In this document: piece by piece, positions 24,600-32,827 of the stretch
Layout: each line of letters opens with the position of its first letter
Position numbering within the stretch: position 1 is the stretch's first letter
NCBI GenBank assembly: GCA_017509065.1
Contig: JAFWQM010000161.1
Location: 1 to 64,000 of the forward strand
Length of the DNA: 64,000 bases
DNA from: Clostridia bacterium
GTDB lineage: Bacteria > Bacillota_A > Clostridia > Christensenellales > Aristaeellaceae
Direction of reading: 5' to 3'
Notes under the pieces: model-generated
Database searches by the model: none
Told to the model about the DNA's origin: nothing
The model's input: the letters and a program-made list of their open reading frames with translations, nothing else
Position numbers and translations under genes: made by a program

Positions 24600-24895
24600 C
24601 GTATTTCGTCTCTGCTCCCCGGCGGGTTCTCCTTCGAGAGCCGGGCGTGTTACAGGCTGTGATCTGCGGAATCACATCATAGCCCCGCTTTGCCGTTGCC
24701 GACCTCGGCTGTCGCGCATTGCAGGGACTCCTCCCCAGTCATCGGGAGGCCGTGAGGAAGTATCCTTTACTCCCATGAAGATCATCGCGCGCCTGCTTCG
24801 CCTGGCAGGTTCATGCGCTGCGTGGATCGCTCCGGCTTTCGCCATCGTCGCGCCGCCGCATGTTCGCTCCTTCCATGGGTCAACGTACCTGTAAC
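24600..24895. other. GC-rich structured noncoding segment
   Basis: A sharply GC-rich block inside AT-rich DNA, with several possible stems, for example CCTCCC/GGGAGG near 24740, GTGAT/ATCAC near 24660 and CCTGC/GGCAGG near 24795. Reading frames exist on both strands (about 100 codons forward, about 57 reverse), but none has a ribosome binding site or a recognisable family. It could be a structured RNA or the remnant of a gene. It is part of the 1.6-kb stretch 24505-26084 without convincing genes. Confidence 0.35.
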
Positions 24896-25119
24896 CCGGA
24901 ATGTTTTGTTTTCAAGGTTCATATCAGCGAAATTCACTTGCTTGAAGTTTGATTTCAGTTCTGATCACCCAAGCGATTTGCTGATGGTCTGAGAATTGCC
25001 GTTTCGTTTGGGAAAATGTCTCTTTACTGTGAATGCAATTCACTGCGCATAGAAAGCGCTGCGGCATACATCGGATTACATCAATATTATATCACATAAC
25101 GAGAACAAATGTTGGTGTA

Positions 25120-25161
25120 TTTCCCGCCATTTTGGGCCTTCTTTGGCGAATTTCCCGCCAT
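25120..25161. repeat. Direct repeat TTTCCCGCCAT
   Basis: Two 11-base copies at 25120-25130 and 25151-25161 (31-base period) in the AT-rich noncoding part of the element. Confidence 0.45.
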
Positions 25162-25507
25162 ACTTCCAATTTTTTACTTTTCCTTATCGCAGTCCGAAAT
25201 GACTGTCTCTTCTGAATGATCGGTTTTCCATTCCGCATGAGGCACCATCCTCCTTTGTCTTCTGGCTAATCATTATCATAGAGATCTGGGCAGAGATCAG
25301 ATAACTCAACAAAAACTACACAAGATGCATCATATCTGCCATTTTCCCGGCCTTTGACTGTTTCCTATCTGACAATTGCCTCCGACGTAAGCTATTCGTG
25401 TCACACCCCTCCCTCTTTTGCATAGACATTGCGGCTTCATACCTAAAGAATTCTTTCCTGTCACGACAATCACCATGTATATTATATGATAGGAAACGTA
25501 CTTTGGA

Positions 25508-25556
25508 TGGTGTAAAATACACCATAAAGGTCTCGTTTTTGGTGTAATAAACACCA
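25508..25556. promoter_or_regulatory. Pair of 17-bp palindromic operators
   Basis: TGGTGTAAAATACACCA (25508-25524) and TGGTGTAATAAACACCA (25540-25556) are two inverted repeats with the same TGGTGT/ACACCA arms, centred 32 bases (about three helical turns) apart. A TATAAT on the reverse strand lies close by at about 25576-25581. The spacing suggests cooperative binding of a dimeric regulator. The regulator is not identified. Confidence 0.6.
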
Positions 25557-25722
25557 GCTTTCCTCTTGACAATTTGAATTATACCTATCCGGCGATAACT
25601 GCCACCCCATCACTCAACGACCACCCCCGATGCTGGATAATATGAGCGAGAGCAATGCTCCGGAGACAAATTGTTGTTCTTACATCTCCAAATATAGTAT
25701 AAACCCAATCAATGATCTTTGC

Positions 25723-25761
25723 TGGCCAATTTTAGGCCAATGTTTGGCCAATTTTAGGCCA
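25723..25761. repeat. Tandem 17-bp palindromic repeats, 22-base period
   Basis: TGGCCAATTTTAGGCCA occurs twice exactly (25723-25739 and 25745-25761). Each unit is itself an inverted repeat TGGCC/GGCCA. Iteron- or operator-like. Confidence 0.6.
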
Positions 25762-25833
25762 TAGCGAATTTGCTGACTGATCAGAGCTATTGGATGCCCC
25801 ATGGATCACTGCCTCTGACAGACTTATTATGAT

Positions 25834-25908
25834 GTTGCTTTCTGTTGCTGTCGATAGTTGCTTTATGTTGCTTTCTGTTGTTATGTGTTGCTTTTTTTAG
25901 CAACAAAG
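25834..25908. repeat. Helically phased GTTGCTTT repeats
   Basis: GTTG-initiated units start at 25834, 25844, 25857, 25867, 25877 and 25887, i.e. every 10 bases with one 13-base step; four read GTTGCTTT. The series ends in a GTTGCT/AGCAAC hairpin (25887-25905). Phasing with the helix places all sites on one face of DNA, as in partition, replication-initiator or transposition-accessory sites. Confidence 0.6.
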
Positions 25909-26004
25909 AAAAAGTAACAGCCAAATATCCAAACATTTGGAGTATTCTTGGAGCTCTCTCTTAATGTCGCCGCGTTTTTCCTCCTTCCGGTTTCATGATA
26001 AATG

Positions 26005-26033
26005 TTAAAGGTGCAAAATCCCTGCACCTTTAA
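26005..26033 (-). terminator. Terminator of the mobilization operon
   Basis: An 11-bp perfect stem (26005-26015 with 26023-26033) closes a 7-base loop, downstream of the small gene that follows the relaxase. Confidence 0.7.
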
Positions 26034-26084
26034 ATAATCTTTTTTGGAAAAATCGTTCGACAATTTTTACATCTCATTCTAAAG

Positions 26085-26216
26085 CTATACTGACGTACTT
26101 TCCTTCAGGCTCCGGCATTTTTTCTTTTCGATAATCAGGTCTGCAAAAATGTCTTTTGCTTGCAGCCCGCCGTCAAAAACTGTGGTGACGGTGATCTGCG
26201 GTTCTTTCTTTGCCAT
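26085..26216 (-). CDS. Small protein after the relaxase gene (43 residues)
   Basis: A 43-residue ORF with GGAGGA before its ATG, starting 16 bases after the relaxase stop. The sequence begins MAKKEPQITVTTVFDGGLQA and continues KDIFADLIIEKKK. Short proteins with this T-V-x-F-x-G and D-I-F-x-D-L-I pattern follow MobA-type genes in many clostridial elements. No function is known. Confidence 0.55.
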   Translation of the reverse strand: MAKKEPQITVTTVFDGGLQAKDIFADLIIEKKKCRSLKESTSV

Positions 26217-26232
26217 AAATTCCTCCGTTCGT

Positions 26233-27834
26233 TTATATCAAATGCGAGTTTGATTTGTTTTGCTCTTCCTTGTTCTGTTCGTATTGGCTGCGCTGTTCTT
26301 CTTCCTGCCGTGCCTGACGCAGGGCTTCGTCCTGCTGCTTTGCCGCTTCAAGCTGGGCGAGAATGGACGGCGGCTGCTGATCTTCTATCACTGCATCCAC
26401 GCAGCGCTTCACAAAATGCAGGGTGCCTAAAAGCGGCTTCATGGGTTCCAGCTTTTCTTGCAACTTGGTTCGATGCGCGGTGAGCCTTTCGCTTTCTACC
26501 TTTAGTGTGGCAGGATCAACGACAGTGCTGCCATGCACTTTCGTCAGATAATGATAGGCTTTGTTGTACTGTTTCAGTTCCGCTTCATGCGCGGCATAGT
26601 AGGATTCTTTCTTCGTTTTGAAGAAGGTATGGGTGTATTGATCGTAGATTGGCTGAAGCTGCCGAAGCGTTTGGGCGGCGTTCAGAATGCCGGTGATATT
26701 CTTTATTCGCTGATCCACCTTTTTCAGTTCAGAATGAATATCGCTGGTTTCCTTCTCCAAATCATCCAGCTTCGCTTTCAAATCCTCGATCGTATAAATC
26801 TTATTCTCTTTCAAGAAATCAGTTGTTTGGGAAATCCGCAGCATATCACCGGCCATACGTTTCAGAACGACGGTGTGGTTTTTCCAGTGCTGCCGCTTCT
26901 CGTTCTGAATCAATACCCAGGAATACAGATAATCGTTGATGGGCGGATGCTTCTCGATCTGCTTCTGTTCATGGTGCTCTTTTGCCTCTTTGATTTTCTC
27001 AACTGCCCAAGCCCGCAGCGTCCTGAATCCTTTTCTCAAGTACGCCAACAGTTTGTTGGTTTCTTTAATGTCCCGGTTCAGATCACCCAGGAAGGTTTTC
27101 TCGCCCCGCGCTTCCATAGCGCTGACCGCACGGCCCAGATGAACAGTGGGGATCTGAGGCTTTTCCTGCCGCTGATAGGACCGCAAATCGACCCGCTCCG
27201 GGCGTTGGTTCTGTTCCAGATATTTGTTCTGGATTTCCTCCCAACCGTGTCGCCAGATTTCACAATTTTGCGGATCGTTCCAGTTGTTTACGTTCTCCCT
27301 GTGGCTTTTCCACCCGCCGTTGGGAAGCGGGATGCGGTCGCCGTTTCCGTCGAGATCGTAAACCTTCCGGCACTTGGGCAGCCATCTTCCGCACTCGTCC
27401 ATGGAGCGCAGCGTCAGAAGAATGTGCGCGTGAGGATTGCGCGGTTCTTTTTCCTCATCGTGGATGGCGAAGTCGCAGCACATGCCTTCGTTTACAAAAA
27501 ACTTCTGACAGTATTCACGTAACATTTCTGGGTATTGTTCCTTGGGCACTTCGATGGGCAGTGCCATGATCACTCTGCGGGCAAGCTGGGCGTTCCATTG
27601 TGTTTCTGCTTTCTCCACGCTGTTCCATAACGTGGACCGATCACGGTAGGCATCCGGCGCGTTTTCAGGCAGCATTATTTCTGCGTGAAGCACACCGGGC
27701 TTATCGGCATAGCGTTTCCATTTCTGCTGATATTCCGAAAACAAATTCATTCCGCTCTGGTAAGCGGCGCTCGCCACGGCGGACTTATCATCTGAGCGTT
27801 TTACGATAGATACTTCAAAATGGGGGCAGGGCAT
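26233..27834 (-). CDS. MobA/MobL-family relaxase
   Basis: A 533-residue DNA relaxase of the MobQ type. The first about 220 residues form the nicking domain: HFEVSIVKRSDDKSAVASAA, RVIMALPIEV, and the metal-binding HxH motif in NPHAHILLTLR. The rest is a charged coiled-coil region with a Gln-rich tail. It nicks oriT so that the element can be mobilized by a co-resident conjugation system; no type IV secretion genes are present. Start 27834 follows GGGAGGTGA. The hairpin-rich sequence just upstream is the likely oriT. Confidence 0.92.
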   Translation of the reverse strand: MPCPHFEVSIVKRSDDKSAVASAAYQSGMNLFSEYQQKWKRYADKPGVLHAEIMLPENAPDAYRDRSTLWNSVEKAETQWNAQLARRVIMALPIEVPKEQYPEMLREYCQKFFVNEGMCCDFAIHDEEKEPRNPHAHILLTLRSMDECGRWLPKCRKVYDLDGNGDRIPLPNGGWKSHRENVNNWNDPQNCEIWRHGWEEIQNKYLEQNQRPERVDLRSYQRQEKPQIPTVHLGRAVSAMEARGEKTFLGDLNRDIKETNKLLAYLRKGFRTLRAWAVEKIKEAKEHHEQKQIEKHPPINDYLYSWVLIQNEKRQHWKNHTVVLKRMAGDMLRISQTTDFLKENKIYTIEDLKAKLDDLEKETSDIHSELKKVDQRIKNITGILNAAQTLRQLQPIYDQYTHTFFKTKKESYYAAHEAELKQYNKAYHYLTKVHGSTVVDPATLKVESERLTAHRTKLQEKLEPMKPLLGTLHFVKRCVDAVIEDQQPPSILAQLEAAKQQDEALRQARQEEEQRSQYEQNKEEQNKSNSHLI

Positions 27835-27904
27835 TTCTTCACCTCCCGACATGCCCTCGCCTTGTGCGGTGCTTTGCTCCGTCCGTTCCTTTCAAAAAGG
27901 GATA

Positions 27905-28064
27905 GCTGCGAAGCAGCGCAAGGGCCGAAGCCCTTGCTGATGAACCGCTGTGTCGCCGTTTACGTCAAGGCGCAGAGGGTCATCTATTTGCGAATTCAGC
28001 GGCATAGCTGAACCGCAAATACCCTCGGAGAGCGCAATTGCACCGGAACGGTGTATAATTGCGC
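27905..28064. other. Putative origin of transfer (oriT)
   Basis: Between the relaxase and DUF3847 genes lie four good hairpins in 160 bases: GCTGC/GCAGC (27905-27917), GCAAGGGC/GCCCTTGC with a CGAA loop (27918-27937), ATTTGCG..TTCAGC/GCTGAA..CGCAAAT (27986-28020) and GCGCAATT/AATTGCGC with inner CACCG/CGGTG (28032-28064). Position upstream of a MobQ relaxase and this structure are typical of oriT. The nick site cannot be read off. Confidence 0.55.
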
Positions 28065-28071
28065 CTGATGC

Positions 28072-28401
28072 TCAGGTCGTACTTTCACTCCGTCCTGAAT
28101 ACACATCTTCCAGCATTTGATTCAGCGCTTCCTGAACGGGATTCTGCCGGAAGCAAACGCGAAGCAGGTTCATCACCTGATCGTTGGTCAGCGCGTTCGG
28201 GTCACGGAGAAAGCTCTCCAGCATTCCGCCCCGCGTGCAAAGGCGATGGGTTCTTTCTTTTCGGTCATACATGCTGAGATTCTTTTCCTGTGCCCGGATC
28301 GAGTTGCCCAGGGCGTTGGTGCGTTGTATGATCTTATTGAGGTACGCTTCATTTTCTTTTTTCTTCTCGCGCAATTCCGCGAGGGTGGGCTTAGGGGCCA
28401 T
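28072..28401 (-). CDS. DUF3847 family mobilization accessory protein
   Basis: A 109-residue, highly charged helical protein. RKERTHRLCTRGGMLESFL is the conserved core of the DUF3847 family, routinely encoded directly upstream of MobA-type relaxases in Firmicutes elements. A MobC-like accessory role at oriT is inferred from position only. AGGAGG lies nine bases before the ATG. Confidence 0.8.
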   Translation of the reverse strand: MAPKPTLAELREKKKENEAYLNKIIQRTNALGNSIRAQEKNLSMYDRKERTHRLCTRGGMLESFLRDPNALTNDQVMNLLRVCFRQNPVQEALNQMLEDVYSGRSESTT

Positions 28402-28611
28402 CTTCTTTTCCTCCTAAAATGATTCAATTTTGCAAACGATCCCGCGGTGATTTATCGCTTATATCGAAATAAAAACGCACATAAAAAAGCCATGACCTCC
28501 TTTGCAACGAATTTGTGAAGCATACAAAAAGCTTCAGATCGTCGCATCGTCTGTCATGACTTCTGACCTTACGGCGGGCGCTGGAATCACTTACGATTCT
28601 CTATCCCGGCA

Positions 28612-28703
28612 AAACCGGAACGGCCCATGGCGACATAAATCGAATTACTCGATCCACTCTGACATGATCGGTTCAATAAACAAATCATGTCACTGACGGG
28701 ATA
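28612..28703. other. Structured noncoding segment
   Basis: In the 382-base gap 28402-28783, TATCCCG (28612-28618) can pair with CGGGATA (28697-28703), enclosing CCGG/CCGG and a perfect 9-bp TGACATGAT/ATCATGTCA pair (28660-28668 with 28684-28692). It may be a structured RNA, a regulator site or an element boundary. No gene is convincing in this gap. Confidence 0.4.
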
Positions 28704-28746
28704 AGTTTATTACACCATGGCTTTTTTGTCAAGGACAAAATGAAAA

Positions 28747-28777
28747 TTCCACCGTGCGGGTTTGGGACACGGTGGAA
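28747..28777 (-). terminator. Terminator of the Rpn-family gene
   Basis: TTCCACCGTG (28747-28756) pairs with CACGGTGGAA (28768-28777), just after the stop of the reverse-strand gene at 28784. Confidence 0.6.
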
Positions 28778-28783
28778 AAAGTG

Positions 28784-29764
28784 TCAATTCATTAACGGCT
28801 TCACGCCTGTTTTTTTCACAAATTCATCGACGGTCATATTTAGCTTCTTGGCGGCGAAATGAATGTCGATTGTTCCATCGGTCACCATTTCAGCATACGC
28901 TTCAAGACGGCCCTCCACCTTTCCTTCTGCTTTACCTTTTACTTCGCCTTCCAGCACACCAGCAGCTTTCGCGCTTTCCCTCATCTGTTGAATTGCCTGG
29001 CACATATTAACTGTTCCCTCCTCTACAGTCAGTTTCAGTTTGGAGTCGGTAATCAGGTTAATCAGTTCCGCGGTTTCAGGATTCATCCGCACGAATCGTT
29101 CATTGTCTTCCGCAAGCCGGGACAATGCTTCTTCATCTTTAGAGCACTTGATGAATTGCAGCACATCCCGGAAGTCCGTACTGAATTTTTCAAAATCCTC
29201 ATCCGGCACCTGCGCCGGTGCAATGAGGTTGATCCGATAATCCGGCACGAAACTCAGCAGTCGTTTGTTATTTGCATTCAGCATATCATGAATACAAATC
29301 GGCCCGTCCCATTCTGATGCTCCGAAGTAGATCACCAGCGTGATCACCGGCATCAATTTGTCACCCTTACGGAAACCGGAAAGAAATTCTTCGTTTGTCA
29401 GCCGATCTTTTTTTCCGTAAGACTTTTTGGCGGCTATGACCTGCTGCGCATAGTTGGATGCATCATACTGCATGTTTTTTACAGGCATGGCGTAATGAAC
29501 ATTCGCCTGATTCTCCACACCCAGCACTGCGTAAATCGCTTCATGATCACGCATGGCTGTCAGCAGCTTGAGCACATCCCGGTATTTCTGCTCCGGTACT
29601 CTGGCATTATTGCCATAGGGGATAGCAATTTCCGTCGAATCCAGTGGTTTCAAATCCTCTGGTTTGATGACCGGCTGCCCGTCATAGATCAGATAGTTAA
29701 AAGCATCCGCAAAACGGGATGGGTCGGACATGAAGGCTTTCGTTTCCGTATCGATCCTGCCCAT
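28784..29764 (-). CDS. Rpn-family PD-(D/E)XK nuclease / transposase-like protein
   Basis: A 326-residue protein of the recombination-promoting nuclease (YhgA-like putative transposase) family. It shows the order expected: an N-terminal segment with DAFNYLIYDG, then EAIYAVLGVENQANVHYAMPVKNMQYD, which holds the ExN-type nuclease core, and VITLVIYFGASEWDGP. The C-terminus has a repetitive GEVKGKAEGKVEGRLEA helix found in many such proteins. ATG 29764 has GGAAGG eight bases upstream; a GTG nine bases earlier is possible. Probably accessory cargo of the element. Confidence 0.78.
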   Translation of the reverse strand: MGRIDTETKAFMSDPSRFADAFNYLIYDGQPVIKPEDLKPLDSTEIAIPYGNNARVPEQKYRDVLKLLTAMRDHEAIYAVLGVENQANVHYAMPVKNMQYDASNYAQQVIAAKKSYGKKDRLTNEEFLSGFRKGDKLMPVITLVIYFGASEWDGPICIHDMLNANNKRLLSFVPDYRINLIAPAQVPDEDFEKFSTDFRDVLQFIKCSKDEEALSRLAEDNERFVRMNPETAELINLITDSKLKLTVEEGTVNMCQAIQQMRESAKAAGVLEGEVKGKAEGKVEGRLEAYAEMVTDGTIDIHFAAKKLNMTVDEFVKKTGVKPLMN

Positions 29765-29856
29765 ATCAAACACCTTCCTTTCCTTCCGTCTTTATTATAC
29801 GTCATTTTCTTGGGAATAGCAAGCATCCAGTACAATCATTACGCCGTAAAAAGGTG

Positions 29857-30237
29857 TCAAAAGAAGATCAATTCTGCTTGGATGATTTCTTCTGCCCGAT
29901 TCCTGATGCTGTTCATTCGTTTGACCCATTCCATCTGGTCAGCAGCTTTCAGCGCTTCATCCACACCCTCCATAGCAGCCATTTTGCTGATCAATTGTTC
30001 CATTCTTTCGCTGGCTTGCTGATCTATGGTCACAAGATAAGCTTGCAGCTTATCAGCAAATACAAGGCCATTGTAAACAACAGGTCGCTGTTCCATCAGA
30101 TACCGTTTGTACATCCGTCCCCATTTTCCAATAGGCTGATTGTCGGCACTTGACAAAACGATATTCGGCAGGTAGTATTCTCCATGAAGAGTATAGGGGA
30201 TTCCGCTTTCAGTGATTTGCTCTTGCAGCTTGTCCAT
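29857..30237 (-). CDS. tnpV: TnpV-like transposon-encoded protein
   Basis: A 126-residue protein matching TnpV of Tn4451-type elements: GIPYTLHGEYYLPNIVLS, PIGKWGRMYKRYLMEQRP, then a helical tail QMEWVKRMNSIRNRAEEII. Its role in transposition is not established. ATG 30237 follows AAGGAGG by five bases; the longer frame upstream lacks support. With the recombinase and relaxase it identifies the element type. Confidence 0.85.
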   Translation of the reverse strand: MDKLQEQITESGIPYTLHGEYYLPNIVLSSADNQPIGKWGRMYKRYLMEQRPVVYNGLVFADKLQAYLVTIDQQASERMEQLISKMAAMEGVDEALKAADQMEWVKRMNSIRNRAEEIIQAELIFF

Positions 30238-30389
30238 GGCATCCTCCTTCATTCGTGTCGTTTGGCTCTTTGCTGAGCGAAACGTGTGTGGGGCGTTTCG
30301 CCGGACCGGGTTCGTCTGGATCGTGCTGCTCCTTTCTGGGTAGCTGTTCATCCAACTACTTAGCCATATTATGATTTATGGATAACAAG

Positions 30390-30417
30390 AAAGCCGCTTC
30401 TTCGGAGGCGGCTTTTT
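30390..30417. terminator. Terminator with TTCG tetraloop
   Basis: AAAGCCGCTTC (30390-30400) pairs with 30405-30415 around a TTCG tetraloop and continues into TTTTT. It separates the reverse-strand TnpV gene from the forward ATPase gene. Confidence 0.75.
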
Positions 30418-30513
30418 CATGGAAAGAACCATTGTCTTGGGAACTCGCTTGAAAAACTTCTCAACGCTTGCAAAACTCCCTTGAAAAATATTTCGTTTAA
30501 GGCAAAAAGTCCC

Positions 30514-30542
30514 TTGAAAAAATTATTGATTTTGCATATACT
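30514..30542 (+). promoter_or_regulatory. Promoter of the AAA/DUF4143 ATPase gene
   Basis: TTGAAA (30514-30519) and TATACT (30537-30542) are spaced by 17 bases. Since transcription should begin near 30549, the ATG at 30543 cannot be used and the start at 30570 is fixed. TTGAAAAA also occurs about 32 and 64 bases further upstream. Confidence 0.75.
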
Positions 30543-30569
30543 ATGATCGTGATCAAAGGAGGGCAGGCT

Positions 30570-31889
30570 ATGCTGAAACGAAAAATTGAGAGCATTTTAA
30601 AAAACTGGAAGGACGCGGAAGGGCACAAACCACTCATCATCAAGGGCTGCCGTCAATGCGGAAAGACCTTTTCCGTTCGGCAGTTTGCCCAGGAAAACTA
30701 TGCTCATGAAATCTATCTAAATTTCTATGAGAATAAAAGCTACGCTTCCGTTTTTTCCGGCTCCCTGGAAGTGGATCATTTGACCATGCTGATTTCCGCC
30801 CTCCTGGGGCCTGATGCCATTTTTGAGGCGGGAAAAACGGTACTCATCCTGGATGAAATCCAGGAATGCCCCGAGGCACGGACTGCGCTCAAGTTTTTCG
30901 CCATGGATGGCCGGTATGATGTGATCGGAACGGGCTCCCTGCTGGGCGTGAAAGGCTACGGCAAACGGCCCGCCTCCATTCCGGTGGGCTATGAGCAGAT
31001 CGAAGAAATGTATCCCATGGATTTTGAGGAATTCTTGTGGGCAAACGGCATTGAAGCGCCTGTGATCCAGTATTTGAACGAATGTCTGAAAAATGAAACG
31101 CCCGTTGCAGAGGCGCTGCACGAAAAGCTGCGCCAGCTACTGCTGCAATATGCGGTGGTAGGCGGCATGCCTGCCGTGGTGCAAACCTTTGTGGATACGC
31201 ACCAGATGAATACCGTGCTCCGGCTGCAGCGCGGTATCCTGTCCGATTATGAAGACGACATGGTCAAATACGCCGATGATAAGGATAAGCCCTTCATCCG
31301 CGAATGCTTTCAGTCCATTCCCCGGCAGCTGAGCAAAGAGAACAAAAAATTCCAGTATTCCGTGGTAAAAAAAGGCGCTACCGCGTCCAAATTTTCCGGC
31401 AGTCTGCAGTGGATCGAGGATGCGGGCATTATTCGCCGCTGCTACAATCTGACGCTGCCGGAATTGCCCTTGGACGGGAACGCCATTCAGGATATTTTCA
31501 AGGTTTATATGGTGGACAGCGGCCTGCTGATCGCCATGCTGGAAGACGGCACACAGTTCGATGTGCTGCAAGGCAATTTGTACGGCTACAAAGGAGCCAT
31601 TTTTGAAAACCTCGCTGCCGATATCCTGGCAAAGATGGGCCGGAAGCTCTATTATTTCCATAGGGATTCCGGCCTGGAGATCGACTTTGTGATGCGATAC
31701 GCGGGCCAAAGCACCCTGTTGGAAGTAAAAGCCTCCACAGGAAACACCAAGAGCGCAAAAACGGTGCTCAATCATCCGGAGAAATACCATGTGGGCGGCG
31801 CCATCAAGCTGGGCGACTATAACGTTGGCCGTGCAGGACAGATTCTTACCCTGCCGTTTTATATGGCGTTTTTGCTGACGGCGTTCTGA
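30570..31889 (+). CDS. AAA-family ATPase with DUF4143 domain
   Basis: A 439-residue protein. Residues 20-150 form an AAA_14 ATPase (Walker A GCRQCGKT at 26-33, Walker B VLILDEIQECPE); the C-terminal part is DUF4143, with EIDFVMRYAGQSTLLEVKAS resembling a PD-(D/E)XK nuclease core. Genes of this family are widespread accessory genes in gut bacteria and their function is not established. AAAGGAGG precedes the start. Encoded opposite to the other element genes. Confidence 0.88.
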   Translation: MLKRKIESILKNWKDAEGHKPLIIKGCRQCGKTFSVRQFAQENYAHEIYLNFYENKSYASVFSGSLEVDHLTMLISALLGPDAIFEAGKTVLILDEIQECPEARTALKFFAMDGRYDVIGTGSLLGVKGYGKRPASIPVGYEQIEEMYPMDFEEFLWANGIEAPVIQYLNECLKNETPVAEALHEKLRQLLLQYAVVGGMPAVVQTFVDTHQMNTVLRLQRGILSDYEDDMVKYADDKDKPFIRECFQSIPRQLSKENKKFQYSVVKKGATASKFSGSLQWIEDAGIIRRCYNLTLPELPLDGNAIQDIFKVYMVDSGLLIAMLEDGTQFDVLQGNLYGYKGAIFENLAADILAKMGRKLYYFHRDSGLEIDFVMRYAGQSTLLEVKASTGNTKSAKTVLNHPEKYHVGGAIKLGDYNVGRAGQILTLPFYMAFLLTAF

Positions 31890-31990
31890 AAACAAGGAGC
31901 ATCAAATGGTCTGGGTTTAGTTGGATGAACAACATTCGCTTCCTAATATTTTTATTATATAAAATTTTGTTATATACACTTTGCTCACTT

Positions 31991-32416
31991 TCAATTTCCT
32001 AATAATTCAGGATGTACGAGTTCCTGGGCTTTTGCCTCAAATAATTTATCAAATAAGCTTCGATTCCTTTGCTTTGCATCTTTCAACATTTTATCATAAG
32101 ATATGACTTCTACATATGCACCAAATGTGGGATTAAACCCGAAATAGCCTTCTTTATCTTGTGTCTCTGTTAATCCGCGTCCTTCGGCAGAATCACGCAT
32201 ACTTTGGGTTAAGTCGCCAATCACATAACAATAGAAGGATACTCTGCTCATATCTCCGAAGTTCCTTCCATTTGCTTTTTTGATCTTGCCACTTCTGATG
32301 TCTCTAACATATTTTAGTACCTGCCAGACGGGATCGTTTTCCCCATCATTTCTCATTGGACGTTTCAATTCAACTATTGTTATAGAATTATTGCTCCCCC
32401 AATAAATTCGTGAACA
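31991..32416 (-). pseudogene. 3' fragment of an ATP-binding/nuclease-like gene
   Basis: The open frame on the reverse strand reads back from a normal stop to an in-frame stop just upstream of 32416. Its conserved part, SITIVELKRP then FYCYVIGDLT and GYFGFNPTFGAYVEVISYDK, looks like the C-terminal end of much larger GHKL-type ATP-binding proteins, where VELKRP is nuclease-like. The usual several hundred N-terminal residues are missing and the first available ATG has no ribosome binding site. The sharp 5' end may be a recombination junction. Stretch 31890-31990 holds nothing recognisable. Confidence 0.6.
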
Positions 32417-32443
32417 TCAAGCAGCATACTGAGTGAATGGTGC

Positions 32444-32668
32444 ATGAAAGAAAGAGGTGATGATAGCGGGAGTAGCCACGAGATAATCCAGACGATTCTG
32501 GACGTTTGCCTCAAGCTCTGCCTGGGTTCTTGGGGATTGTTTTGCGCCGGCATTACGCTTGATCACTTTCTTTTTGTTCCATGCTTATTTCTTTTATCAG
32601 TATGTCTGGCGGTGGCTGCGAAATACGTGATGATGAAAAAAAGCCACGGCTTCACAAGCTATATATAA
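32444..32668 (+). CDS. Small membrane protein (74 residues), uncertain
   Basis: A short acidic, polar N-terminus is followed by two hydrophobic segments (about residues 24-38 and 42-58) and a basic C-terminus (MMKKSH). No family recognised. The ribosome binding site is weak, so the gene is doubtful. It lies between the broken fragment and the hexuronate operon. Confidence 0.35.
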   Translation: MKERGDDSGSSHEIIQTILDVCLKLCLGSWGLFCAGITLDHFLFVPCLFLLSVCLAVAAKYVMMKKSHGFTSYI

Positions 32669-32707
32669 GCTTGATCGCGGCATGGAGACCAGCCATCGTG
32701 TTCATCT

Positions 32708-32726
32708 TTCTATAAATTCTATAGAA
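32708..32726. promoter_or_regulatory. Operator-like palindrome before the hexuronate operon
   Basis: TTCTATA-5 bases-TATAGAA is a 7-bp inverted repeat about 17 bases upstream of the -35 box of the next promoter. Confidence 0.4.
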
Positions 32727-32742
32727 GTATGGATTTTATACT

Positions 32743-32770
32743 TTGTTCTTTCTTCTTTCTTTCCTATAAT
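32743..32770 (+). promoter_or_regulatory. Promoter of the hexuronate operon
   Basis: TTGTTC (32743-32748) and TATAAT (32765-32770) are spaced by 16 bases, 58 bases before the first gene. Confidence 0.6.
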
Positions 32771-32827
32771 ACTTTTAGGAATCGCAAGGCCAATCATGAA
32801 AAGGCTTGAAGTAAAAGGAGAAGCAGT

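Noticed and set aside
25330..25572. Reverse frames of 69 and 80 codons
   Set aside because: They include the operator pair, start at TTG or without ribosome binding sites, and match no family.
25723..25908. CRISPR array
   Set aside because: The repeats are short, few and without unique 30-40 base spacers; no cas genes in the window.
25881..26063. 60-codon reverse frame after the mobilization operon
   Set aside because: It contains the terminator hairpin at 26005-26033 and starts at TTG without a ribosome binding site.
28452..28493. 13-codon reverse ORF with AAAGGAGG next to its ATG
   Set aside because: The spacing of two bases is too short for efficient initiation and no conserved sequence is visible; possible leader only.
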